This document shows, one piece after another, positions 19,001 through 29,300 of a DNA stretch of 31,244 bases. Numbering within the stretch: the stretch's first letter is position 1; every line of letters begins with the position of its first letter. The stretch is from Podila epigama. Its lineage: Eukaryota > Mortierellomycota > Mortierellomycetes > Mortierellales > Mortierellaceae. Position numbers and translations under genes: made by a program. The stretch lies in contig JAAAVE010000123.1 of NCBI GenBank assembly GCA_015679605.1, forward strand, positions 1 through 31,244, written 5' to 3'. Below the pieces are notes generated by a model. The model had not been told where the DNA came from and searched no databases. It was given only the letters and a program-made list of their open reading frames with translations.

Positions 19001-19494
19001 TGCAGGCAAGAACATGCTGTTGGCCTTTGCCTTGGCGGCACCGTAGGCTCCCGTGCCGGAGGTAGCCCCAAGGAGGCTTGATCGCTCCGTGGGCTCTGGC
19101 GATCCCGACTCGACGTCATTGTTGGACCGGGCACCTGCAGCAACAAGATCCTTTTCTACCTGGTAGATAATCTTTTTCAGATTAGAATAACTATGAAGCA
19201 ATGGAGAAGGGAAAGCGAGAGTGCATACATCAGTGACATTGGCGAGTTGCAAACCAACAAAAATGAAAAAAATTAAGGTGACATGCAACAGAGATATCAC
19301 GCCAGAGAGATAAAAAAAAAATTTTATCAGAGAGAACCATTAACCAACTGGCATCATCCTCATTCCCATGCACACATACATTTAGATTGCAATGGGAAAA
19401 GAAGAAAAGAGATGGAAAGAAAAAAGACTTACGCCAGGTAATAGTCGGCCCATTCTGGGACGACGTTGAACTGCAGCTGGTGAGAAAACTTCAT
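16055..19494 (-). CDS. SPX-domain low-affinity phosphate transporter (PHO87/90/91 type)
   Basis: Five exons on the minus strand: 19,494-19,433, 19,190-17,870, 17,595-17,251, 17,106-16,387 and 16,258-16,055. All introns are GT-AG, phases fit, and the product is 883 residues, close to the usual length of yeast Pho90/Pho91. Residues 1-21 are the classical SPX start (MKFSHQLQFNVVPEW). The second SPX half has LNCTGFSKILKKYDK at 289-303, whose lysines bind inositol pyrophosphates in this domain. Residues about 120-255 are a low-complexity insertion ending in an Asp/Asn tract. From about 418 the protein is a DASS/SLC13-like permease with many hydrophobic segments and two SNT-type motifs, ISNVAAP (562) and ISHTVGA (786). 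It moves phosphate across the plasma or vacuolar membrane, with the SPX domain sensing phosphate status; which membrane cannot be told. It is head to head with the next gene. Confidence 0.93.
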
Positions 19495-20637
19495 GCTGGC
19501 AGTCTCTTTTGGTTGGGGTGATCAGATTCTTTCCTTTTTGAGGTGGAATTGAATCGCGTAATAGAAGAAGAGGAATGTCAGAGTTAACTGCGCTCTTTTT
19601 CTTTATTTTTTTTTGTTCTTGTATAGCAATTGACAGAGACAAGGAAGGCGCGGGAGAGAGGGAAAGAGTGGAGAGAATTGTAATGGGGAGTGATGGGCGG
19701 ACGCGATGGTGAATGGAAAGACGCAAAAAAAAAAAAAAGAAGAGAGCCAGAAACGAAACGAAAAAGAAAAAAGTGTTGGGCAATGAGGGAAAAAAAAAAT
19801 TCACGTTTCATAATCGCCTGGTCAATTAGAGAAATAAAGCCCTCTGTAATTGAATGGATTGTCACATGATCATTAGTCTTCTCTCATCTGTCGTCAATTG
19901 AAAAGTGCGCTGTCTGTGTGCTGTGTCAAAACGAAATGCTCAAATCGCTCTTTTTCAAGTTCATCTATCCATCTTACTGCAAGGATCAATGGGATCAATG
20001 ACTGACATGCATGCGCCTGAGCTGCTCTCTCTCTCCACTCCTCACAAAATGCAACTAAGATGCATCTTTTACAAAAACATAGCGGTGGCGGTGGCAAGTG
20101 AACCACTGTGGCAAATGAAATTTGTCCAAAAAAGGGAAATCGTCAAATGAGACGCGACTGTCATTACGTCCGCCTGACCCCATTGACAAATAAAAAAAAC
20201 AATAAAAACACAATCTCCATTCCTTTTTCTTTCTTCCATTCAAAAACATTCATTATTCTCCACAATCTACATTCATTTCTCACATCTACTTCGATATCCT
20301 AATCCCAACACAAAGAACATTCATCAGTACGCAACACAAACAGTGGAGAGAAATATACCATCCTTTTTTTTCATCCATCCACCACAGACAACACACAGAC
20401 GTACACACAAATACATATTCCTCAAGGCCAGACTTGACTCCGCCTTTTCAATCGCCCCCACTTCTTTTTCCAACGCAAAAAAAAAGGCACAGCACAACTT
20501 TTGTAAAAAAAACAACACTTTCGAACCCTTTTTTATTATTATTATCATCATCCAGGGGGGAAGGGACGACTATTCCCAGCATAACAAAGGCAGAACGACA
20601 ACGACGACTTTGCAAAATACGCACATACCTTACTCCC
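19495..20637. promoter_or_regulatory. Divergent intergenic region between transporter and disordered-protein gene
   Basis: 1.1 kb shared upstream region. The transporter side has A/T runs and a Lys/Glu-codon-like purine stretch; the other side (about 20,200-20,600) is C/T- and A-rich, typical of a fungal leader. I see no CACGTG box, no RNA gene and no further coding frame worth calling. Frames covering 19,382-19,865 on the minus strand are low-complexity shadows. Confidence 0.4.
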
Positions 20638-22218
20638 ATGTCGTCACATCTGTCCTCACCTTCCTCCAGTCTCTTGGACAACCAACACAACCAAACACAA
20701 CCACAAACACAAACACAATCCAACAAGCGAGCTCGTCTGACACGGACACCGACGCCGGCCACCCTCGTCCACCTCATTGACGACGACTCTGACGAACCAC
20801 TCTCACAAAACGATGACCTTCCACGCGAGGCACAGGCAGCGATGCAACCACCCTTAGAAGATTCCCCACAACGTCTGCCAAGTGGCCGCAGCTACTCACC
20901 CACACTCAAGATCCTCGATGATGACGATACCCATACGAGCAGTTCTGACGCGGCAAGCGACGATATTGACATGTACAACAATCACACCAATCACAACGCC
21001 AATGCACTCCTTGCACTCGATACCGATACCAATCCGCACAAGCGCATTCGAGTTGACCCCGACTGTGCACTCGCCACCAATGCTACAAAGACCATTCGTC
21101 GCGTGCGCTTTGACGAGTTGAAGAACACTGTCCATCTCTTTTTCGCATCCTCGCCACCCCATCCTGCCGCCACTGCCGCCACCTCCACCACTACCATGAC
21201 TATTGATCCTTCGTCTCAAGAATCATCGTCTTCCTTGTCTTTTTCGGGTTGTCTCTCGCCTCCATTCACTCAAGTCCGCCAGAGGTCACCTCCTTCGCCC
21301 GAACGGCCATTCTTTCAGTCCTATTCACCTCCACCTGCCGACTATTCTTCTTCACCATCCTCATCGCCTGCTACATTCTCACCTATCCTGGACATGATCC
21401 AGCATATTCAGGATGTGCCCGAGGATGAGGATGAACAACTCCCGCCACCAAAACGTCAGCGCTCCCCACCCCTAAAGGCCTCTTCCTCGACCTCCTCCTC
21501 CTCTGGCTCCTCATCTCCCTCTCGCTTTGTTCCAAGACGGCCCCGCAACACCACTCGACCCGCTTACCAGCCCATGTCCGAGAACGATGACAATGCCGAT
21601 GCATGCGCTTTGACTGGTTGCAGTCCCAACACGGATGCAACTCCTGTTCGGCCCCGTGTTCCCATGCTCAAGCGCGAGGCCTCGAACGTCTCCTTTATGA
21701 ACTCGTACCCCGTTGGACTCGAGGACCGTGCCGAGCCCATTCTCCGCACAGCCACCACCGCTTTGTCCTCCTCACCCTTGACCCCACGCGCGTCTTCTCC
21801 GCTCAGGCCAACCACGCACGCGTCTCCATCCCAGGCCATGATGCCACCTCCAAGACTCACACGGCAGGCATCTGTGGTAGCACCTTCGAGCCCAAACTTT
21901 AGCAGCCCCTCTACCATCCTGACTCCGCCACTGTCCTTGTCTTCGCCGCTGTCATCCTCCTCGCCGTCGACCTTGCCCACACTCACACAGGGAATGTTTC
22001 CCCCGCGCATGCCCACCCTCACCAAGACTACGTCCGATTTGACGTTTTCCTCCATCTCGATGCATGGCCGCAGCGCCTCTGACGCCTTTGGGCTGGCACC
22101 ACCGGCCATTGTCGCTGCAGGTCTGAAACGCTCCCGTTCTCTTGACGATCTGACGATGGAGACGCAATCTCAATTCGAACAACTCTTTTTCACAATGACC
22201 CCACCCGACTCGCAATAA
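20638..22218 (+). CDS. Disordered Ser/Pro-rich protein with candidate PP1-docking motif
   Basis: A single 526-residue frame. It is open back to an ATG at 20,434, but that extension lies in C/T- and A-rich leader-like sequence, so I start at the ATG giving MSSHLSSP. Nearly all of it is predicted by eye to be disordered, with many Ser, Pro and Thr. Basic clusters KRAR (30-33) and KRQR (272-275) could be nuclear signals. The one motif-like block is TIRRVRFDELKNTVHLF near 152-168; RRVRF fits the RVxF motif used by regulators to dock protein phosphatase 1. The C-terminus has LKRSRSLDDL, a possible phosphosite (RSxS), and ends near TMTPPDSQ. An alternative is a transcriptional regulator. I do not recognise a named family; PP1 binding is inference from one short motif. 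Confidence 0.8.
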   Translation: MSSHLSSPSSSLLDNQHNQTQPQTQTQSNKRARLTRTPTPATLVHLIDDDSDEPLSQNDDLPREAQAAMQPPLEDSPQRLPSGRSYSPTLKILDDDDTHTSSSDAASDDIDMYNNHTNHNANALLALDTDTNPHKRIRVDPDCALATNATKTIRRVRFDELKNTVHLFFASSPPHPAATAATSTTTMTIDPSSQESSSSLSFSGCLSPPFTQVRQRSPPSPERPFFQSYSPPPADYSSSPSSSPATFSPILDMIQHIQDVPEDEDEQLPPPKRQRSPPLKASSSTSSSSGSSSPSRFVPRRPRNTTRPAYQPMSENDDNADACALTGCSPNTDATPVRPRVPMLKREASNVSFMNSYPVGLEDRAEPILRTATTALSSSPLTPRASSPLRPTTHASPSQAMMPPPRLTRQASVVAPSSPNFSSPSTILTPPLSLSSPLSSSSPSTLPTLTQGMFPPRMPTLTKTTSDLTFSSISMHGRSASDAFGLAPPAIVAAGLKRSRSLDDLTMETQSQFEQLFFTMTPPDSQ

Positions 22219-22658
22219 GCGAAACATTTTGTCGGGATGTTCGATACCACACTTTCTTGCCTTTTTTTATTTTTTCTCATGTTCATTATACATACAACAC
22301 ATTCATGTAGCATAGCATTTTCTTCATATTTTTTTTCTTTGTCTTCAATTCCTCCTTTTTTTCCCCGTTGTTACCCTTTTATCGATACATTTGAACGACA
22401 ACAACAACAACAGCAGCAGCAGCAGCAGCAACATTCCTTGTACCTATAGCTTTTAGGCATTTGCCAATTGTATTCTTTCTATATTTTTTTTTTTTGTTTT
22501 TTCCTTTTTTTACTTTACATCACTAAAAAGAATCAACAAAAATCTACAAATACATGCATGATGAAAGAAAAGAAAAAAATAAAAATAAAACAAAAAAAAA
22601 ACAAAACGCTTTTTTTTTTTCGCTTTTCGGCATAAACGTGTAACCAAGCTTATATGTG
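22219..22658. other. Tail-to-tail intergenic region with CAA/CAG tract
   Basis: Shared 3' region between the disordered-protein gene (+) and the phosphatase gene (-). It is rich in T runs and contains a CAA/CAG triplet tract at about 22,396-22,433 that lies in 3'-UTR or spacer, not in a supported coding frame. AATAAA-like strings occur on the plus strand near 22,576-22,588. Confidence 0.5.
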
Positions 22659-24640
22659 TCATGATACCATCCAGGGAACGACTGTTGTCCTAGATGAGGG
22701 ATCTGCATCTTCAGCAGTTCCCACAGACACCAATCCACCAGCGTTTTCTCGACCCAACACACGTTCTTCCAGCATGATCAATTGCGAGACAAAGCCAATG
22801 TTGGGGGACATGCATCGCCGTCGCTCCACTACATGGTCATAGGCCTTCTTGAGTGGCCACCGATGTTCCTGGATCAAGTACCCGATCACAGTGGCCACTG
22901 ACCGTGACTTGCCTGCTTGGCAATGGACATAGATAGGAATGTCGGATGAAGCTGTTTCGAGTTGTAAGAAATTGAAGAATTGATCAATATATGTGCATGT
23001 ATGATGTACAAATATTTGTTTGTATATAGCATATATACAAGGTGCATAATGCGTGATATCCATCGCGGAATTTGGGAGGTTGACATTAAAAGGCATGTCA
23101 AAAAAGGATCGACCTTGGCACGCAACAAAAAAAAAAAAAAAAATGTTGGACAAAAAAACGTCGATTGGGCAAAAAAAAAAAAAAAAAGAGAGCACTCACA
23201 TATAAACTGAATCGCTCTATCCAATCCATCGCGTAAATCCTGATCGACATGATCTCGCAAGCCCACCTTCAGATACCCTTGCCCTCCCCATCGATCGAGC
23301 ACAAGCGCATCATCACAGTTTTCAGCCATGTTCAGTACCCGCCCAATCCCCAACGACTCCAACTCCTCGAGCTGACTCTCCTCCACGAGCTCTCCTCCTA
23401 GATACAGGAAATTGGGCAGGATCTCGGATACTTGGCGCTCTGCCATTGCATTCTCTTGCAGATGGGTCAATCCTGGCCCTGACCCTGATCCTGATACTGA
23501 TCCTGAGCCTGATGAGTTGGGTGGTGTTGCATTCGATGATGACAGCAATGATGAGCTGGATGAAGCATTTGAACCAGGCAAGAACTGGGACCGATGAGGA
23601 CTATCGATTTGATGGACTGTAGTGGGTGATGTTCCTGCCTCCTGGGCTGTATTATTATGAGTAGTTGTAGTATGGGATGATGGTATTGTAGAAGAGGATG
23701 ACAAGGACAGAGATGGCGACATGGTGGTGGCAGCTGTGGGCGATGGGGAAGAAGAAGAGGAGAAAGGGGAGATGGCAGAAGTAGGAAACCGCGATGGTCC
23801 TCGCGTGTCTCCGTCATACTGTCCTATTTTTCCTCCTCCACCTCCTGCTCCTGCTCCTGCTCCTCCTCGTTCTCCTAGTCCTCCTAGTCCTCCTCCTCCT
23901 CCTCCTGGAAGACTCCTTTCATCCGTATCCTTGTCTCCTACAATTGCCATTCCCTGGTGATGATGTTCCGGATGGTGGAGGTGTGTATGTGTCGCCTGTG
24001 GATCTGATGTAAGATAGTGGAGGTTGAGTCCATTGGATCTTGTTAATTCTGATGCTCCTGATGCTCCTGTTGCTACTGTTTCTCCTGTCGCTTCTGCTGC
24101 CGCTGCCGCTGCCGCCTCTGCTGCAGCTGCTGCCGCAGCTTCTGCTCTGACCCTTGCGACGGCGAGTGTAGAGTATGATGGTGATGAAGGTGAGGCTAAC
24201 GAACCATTGGATAGGTTATGAAACGAGAGAGGTGTGTACTGTGGTTGTTGGTGCGTTTGATGAGGAAACAAGTTTCCATTGCTGTTACTCTGGTCACTGC
24301 TATGGCTGTTGCTCAAGTATGCGTTCTGGGGCTGCTCCAGCTGTTGTTGTTGTTGCTGTGTAGCCTGTTGCTGTGGATCCCCTCCACTGCCTGTGTGGAT
24401 CATGGGTAGGTCAAATGTAGGCAAGGGAACAAGACGAGGTGGGGTGATGCACAAGGTCAGACCACCACTTCGACCAGAGGATGTTGGTGGTCCTCCAGAG
24501 GGAGCCACAGTTGGTGAGGTTGAATTGGTTTCTTGTGGGCTTGGCATGCCTGTGTCTTTGCTATTCTCACTGCTGTTTTGTTGGTGTTGACCGGTAGTGG
24601 TCTGTGGTAACTTCGGGGTGGAAATAGGTCGAGAGTCCAT
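22659..24640 (-). CDS. Dual-specificity protein phosphatase with long disordered N-terminus
   Basis: Two exons, 24,640-23,200 and 22,951-22,659, joined by a 248-nt GT-AG intron (donor AT|GTGAGT, acceptor AACAG|CT), give 577 residues. Residues 1-400 are low complexity with poly-Gln (about 93-107), poly-Ala (about 166-185), poly-Gly and poly-Ser tracts. The catalytic domain runs from about 403 (SEILPNFLYLG) to 550. The signature HCQAGKSRS has Cys-491 and Arg-497, and Asp-463 in RDHVDQD is the probable general acid. MSPNIGFVSQLIMLEE near the end is typical of fungal members. It should dephosphorylate Ser/Thr and Tyr residues, possibly on a MAP kinase; no kinase-interaction motif was identified. 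The splice leaves a linker about three residues shorter than usual between AIQFI and the signature, so a tiny extra exon is possible. Confidence 0.88.
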
Positions 24641-25439
24641 GTATGAAAAACTATATTGATACCAGCTGACGAGTTGACTGTTTTCAATGGGTGAATGTCG
24701 GTGTGAAAGTCAGTGTGTGATTGAATGGGAAAAGAATGAAAGCTGACTTGTGGGCGGATGAAGTGTTGAAGTGGTGAAGTGGTGAAGTGGTGAAGTGTGA
24801 AGAATGAAAGAGGGGAAAGTGGAGAAGAATGAATGAAAGAATGAGAAATATTGTGACACACAATCGCACAATTTTTTCAATTGTTGGTTTTTTTTTTTTT
24901 GTGCTCTTGCTCTTGTGCTTTTGCTCTCATCTCATTTTCAAGACAGGGTTATGTCATACAGGGCTTTGTTGATGGAGTGTGGAGTGAGAAAAAAAAAAAC
25001 TCCTACTCCATTCAAAGCTCCATGGACTTTATTTGACAATCATTGATTTTGAATTGGCGGCATAAACACAAAAATGACATCACATCACATCACATCGCAT
25101 CCCAACATGGAGAACACGATTAAGCCATGGCTCCTATTTTTCCCTTTGTCATTCCTAAAAATAGACGACGCACAATTCGCGTGCACGCACCCTTTTTATT
25201 TTTATTTAGCCTTTTTTAACTTTTTCTAATTGAACAGACGCGTTTATGACAACTCTTTTAATTGAACAGACCTTTCTTTCCCTTCACTCATTCTTTTCAT
25301 TCTTTTTGCAACACATCACAACATCACAGCGGACAGCACGGATATCGAGGACACTACAGGAGAACAACTTGGATACCAAGCAAAGGAAAAGACAAAGAAT
25401 TCTACTACATCACCTACATCACCACACACACTCATCCAG
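24641..25439. promoter_or_regulatory. Divergent intergenic region between phosphatase and dynein light chain
   Basis: About 800 bp. Near the phosphatase start is an 8-bp direct repeat (GAAGTGGT, about 24,765-24,800) in its presumed 5' leader. A CACAT pentamer repeat is at about 25,078-25,100. The 12-mer AATTGAACAGAC occurs twice, at 25,228-25,239 and 25,260-25,271, on the dynein side. No gene is seen. Confidence 0.45.
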
Positions 25440-26308
25440 ATGGAACGAGTGAACAGCATCAGATCCACTACATCAACCGAGGAAACAGGGGTGGCTACTC
25501 CATCCATCGCCTCAAGGGCTGTTGACCACCCGCCGGGACGGACATCTACCTCATCCGACAGAGACTCGTTTAGTCTACGTCCAACATTTATGCAAAAGTA
25601 AATCGAAACTCGACTCTTTACTCCTGCATCATCTTGTTTGAAGCAGCATTGTTTAGCTATTGAGACAGTCATCATGAAGCCATCATCTCAGTCTTTCATC
25701 CATCCAACCCAACCTCGTACTTTTTTTTTCTGTGTCATGCTAGATTCAAACCACCAGTCGCCACAAAGTTCATGCAGAATATCCTTCAGACACATCTCCA
25801 AAACAAAGTATACCAGTCTGATGAATCCCAGAAACTGTCCAAACTCATTGCAGAGGAAATCAAGACCAAACTCATTGGTGAGCCAATCTCCTTCCTGACA
25901 CTTGTTATATACACATTTTACACTTTTTTTTTTTTTTTTGGCCAGAGGATAACAACAAGAAAGAAAAAGAACTAACTTAAACATCCACTCTTGTAGACCT
26001 GGGCTTGGAAAGATACAAGTATGTGGTCAATGTAGTGCTAGGCGAGAACTTGGGCGAAGGCGCTCGCATGGATGCACGATGCTACTGGGATCAAGAATCA
26101 GATGGCTCCGCTCAAGCCTTTTTCTCAAATGTAAGAGGGACTATTTGCAACTGTTGTGCTTTTCCTCTTTGTTGTTGCCTGCTTTCTTCAATATTCGAGA
26201 TCTTTCTTTTTTTTTTTTCTCATATTGAATTCTATTGTTTTCATTATCGATGGCGGATAGGACTCGATATGGTGTGCTGCTGTCGCCTTTGCAGTGTTCT
26301 ACTACTAG
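25440..26308 (+). CDS. Tctex1-type dynein light chain (DYNLT2B/TCTEX1D2-like)
   Basis: Four exons, 25,440-25,597, 25,744-25,877, 25,997-26,130 and 26,261-26,308, all with GT-AG introns and consistent phases, encode 157 residues. Residues 1-45 are a Ser/Thr-rich tail. The Tctex1 fold follows: LRPTFMQKFKPP (about 46-57), a helical region with KLSKLIAEEIKTKL, then the strands RYKYVVNVVLGE and ARCYWDQESDG, ending NDSIWCAAVAFAVFYY at the stop codon. The RPxF...KFxP start and GE-x-x-GEG motif fit the TCTEX1D/DYNLT2 branch better than DYNLT1. Such proteins bind dynein intermediate chains and adapt the motor to cargo. Branch assignment is by eye. The ATG chosen is the first in frame; short upstream frames are in other phases. 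Confidence 0.88.
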
Positions 26309-29300
26309 GATATAATGACACGGATGCTAGTTGTAGGAACAAAAAACTCTTATCTATCTAGACAATAGAATCAGAGGAAGACATTGAAAAGAAAACAAGG
26401 ACAAAAAACAGTTGCACAACCGGGATGATAGACATATCATGGAAAAAGGAGTTTCCTATGCCTTAAATGTATGTCTGAGGACACTGTAGCAACTTGACAT
26501 GGACAAAGTAGGCACAGGATGTGTACATGAAAAAGGTGTTGAGAAGACATGCGCTATGGCACGATGGATTGGGCCATTTCGTTCCAATGGCGCATGAGTG
26601 CGAGGAATAGACTCGGCATCTGTCATCCTATTCTCTATTTCTTAGAATGTGCGTCCTTGGTCCAGGGTCCCTATTTTTTTTCCAGTGATTGCGCCCATGG
26701 AAGAAAAGCGGTGACTCGATCCATGATTCTGTGGTTTCCATGTAGTTGTGTCTGTGTATGTGTGTGTACATGTATATGCAGAACTGTGTCTACCTTGCAA
26801 ATGCTTCACCCTTATTGAAGTGTTTTCTCTCCTGAAAATTTAAGGATAATCCACAGACCAGAAAGAGAAAAGAAAAAAACTGGGAAAAGGATATTAAAGG
26901 AATGTGCCCACTTCATTCATGCGGATTCACCGCTTTATCTCTCTTGTTTTCTTTTTACTTCTTTCGTAGCCTTTGTGGTCAAGACTTGAACAAAAGGAAA
27001 AAGAACACCACCTGAAAGATAGATCCCTATTCGCTCCTTTGGATGAGTCTCTTTTTTTTTTGCTGGCATCCCATTATTTGCATGATAACATTTCAAAGGC
27101 ACAGTCGCTCTTCGTCTCGCCCTCTCTCTCCGGTCTTGTCTCTCTTTCTCCTTTCCGTAAAGGGTCGGTTGCAAAAACAACGGACTCGGATTCAGATTCG
27201 GGTGCCATGGCATAACCATGGAGGAGGGGAGGAGGAAGAAGCTGACTGAACGAGGCTTTTGGGCGAAATGAACAACTTTTTTGCATTCAGACAAAAAAAT
27301 AAAAAAAAGAGTCTCTATGCTTTGGCAGAGGTGGAAAATGCATGTCGTGCGTGCATCCCATCTATGCAGCTCTGTTTACTCACAAACGTCTTCCCGTTTC
27401 TTACAATCCCAGCGGGAAAAAAAAAAAAATAAAAAAAGTAAAAAAAGGCAAATAAAGTACAAGTCCAGTACAGTTCAAAAAAGAGAATATAAAGGTATTG
27501 AATGCAAACTTACACTCACCCCCAAAATGCAACATGGCACACGACTGACTATCATTCAATTACAAAAAGCTTTCTCGTATGCATTGAATAAAAAAACAAT
27601 GCTTAATTGAGTATTCAGTCGCATCATGGGTCAACACGAAATAAGCGAAATGCTATATGCGTGCATCGATTGGATATGGTCACACCTATGACTCCCCCAC
27701 CAACGCGCCTCGCGTTTTATCATATCACCTTTCTCAATTCATGATTTTCTGGTGACCATGGGTTAGGTAGAAGGAAGAGTTGGGGTATGAAACTTGCAAC
27801 ATTGAGAGAGCCATTAGCACATGCACACACACCCTTACTTCCAAGAGCCAAGGAAAGAGCAGAGCAGGGCTCTCGACCACGTTTTTTTATTATTTACTGT
27901 ACTCAATGTCGATCTCCATGCTCCCGATGCACTCTATGCAGTTGTAGAAAACAGAGTGTCGTATATATATTTATATATTTACGTGTGTGCCCAAGGTATG
28001 TCAATAACCATGTCCCTACATGGATGCTTACGCACAGAGGGTGGGACAAAATAGTTGAATGGATAAAGTGATGAATAAACAATGGTATGACAACTTTGAA
28101 CGACGGTACTCCTTTGACTCTAGCACCCTTGACCCCCTTTCAATGCAATCGAGATCGACTCATCGTGAGCAACTGTTTGCTATGGTAAACAATGCATGGA
28201 CCATGGACCATGCACCATTTGCCATGTACCATTTAGAGCAGCGTTCGCTCATCATCGTGGCACAAGGATTACGTCTTGCCTTTGCATGTTTTGCTTTGTT
28301 GGCAAATCATCCATTGTGTTTGTGGTATTATTATCTCTCGAGCAAATAGTCCATCCCTGCCGTTGTCCTTTTTGGTATGCATTTGTCCACTTACTGCAAG
28401 GTCGACTGAATCAACATTGACTGTATGACTGTATACCACCCCCAATTGTAGGCGTTGTTGTTGTTTTTATTGTTGTTATTGTTGTTATTGTTGCTGCTGC
28501 ATCTATTTTGTTGTTGTTCCATGGTATCCCCTCCCCCCTAAAAGGCTGCTTTCGCTCATAGACCATGCACGGAACACGACTTGCCACTCTATCCTTCTCC
28601 ATGCTTCTCTGTCTCTCATTCTCTCCCTGCTCTCGCCTTCTCTCTGTTAACGCAATGTACCTTTTTTTCGTTTCTTTTTTTTTCTTTCCCTTTGTCCCAC
28701 CCCTTGTCCTCCACTGAACCCTTTTGTACGCCCATGACCTTGCATGGATTGACCGTGCCTTTGTGCCCTCTTGCATGGATCGAATGTCGTTCATCCTTGT
28801 TTTGGTTTGCTTCCATTGCATGCAAACCAAGAAACAACAACAATGAACAATAACAAACAATAGAACAAGGAAAAAATGGCGGCAAAATGGAAGTTTCATG
28901 GGGGGGAAAACACGTATCGAGTGACGACGACCTACGTTGAACATTCATCTCTGCATCTATTTTCTTTGCAAAAACATGTGTTTCTTACTACCATTTGCCA
29001 TTACCAACCATGACTATCAAGAACACGCATTTATTATCATCCATCGTCACCCTGCTGTCATTTCTATATGATATCATCGAGCTGTTGCCCTGTAGCATTC
29101 AAAAGCACCCTTTTCTCTCGTGTACCTCGTTCATCAACATATGTACCTTTATTCATGTCAGTAACTCGCACTCTTCATGTTATTTTATCATTTTTGTGAA
29201 ATGACGCTTTCCTTTTTCTTTCTTCCCGAGCAGAAGAACCAAAAAGATACATTTGGGCATCCCTTTTTTTTCCCTTTTCTTCGTGTTAGAATTCTTTTTT

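Noticed and set aside
20434-20637. 68-residue N-terminal extension of the disordered protein
   Set aside because: It is encoded by leader-like C/T- and A-rich sequence with homopolymers. The ATG at 20,638 is the more likely start; it is not excluded.
27787-28349. Frames of 94 and 96 codons on the plus strand
   Set aside because: No domain, no splice sites, no codon pattern, and repeats such as ATGGACC run through the second frame.
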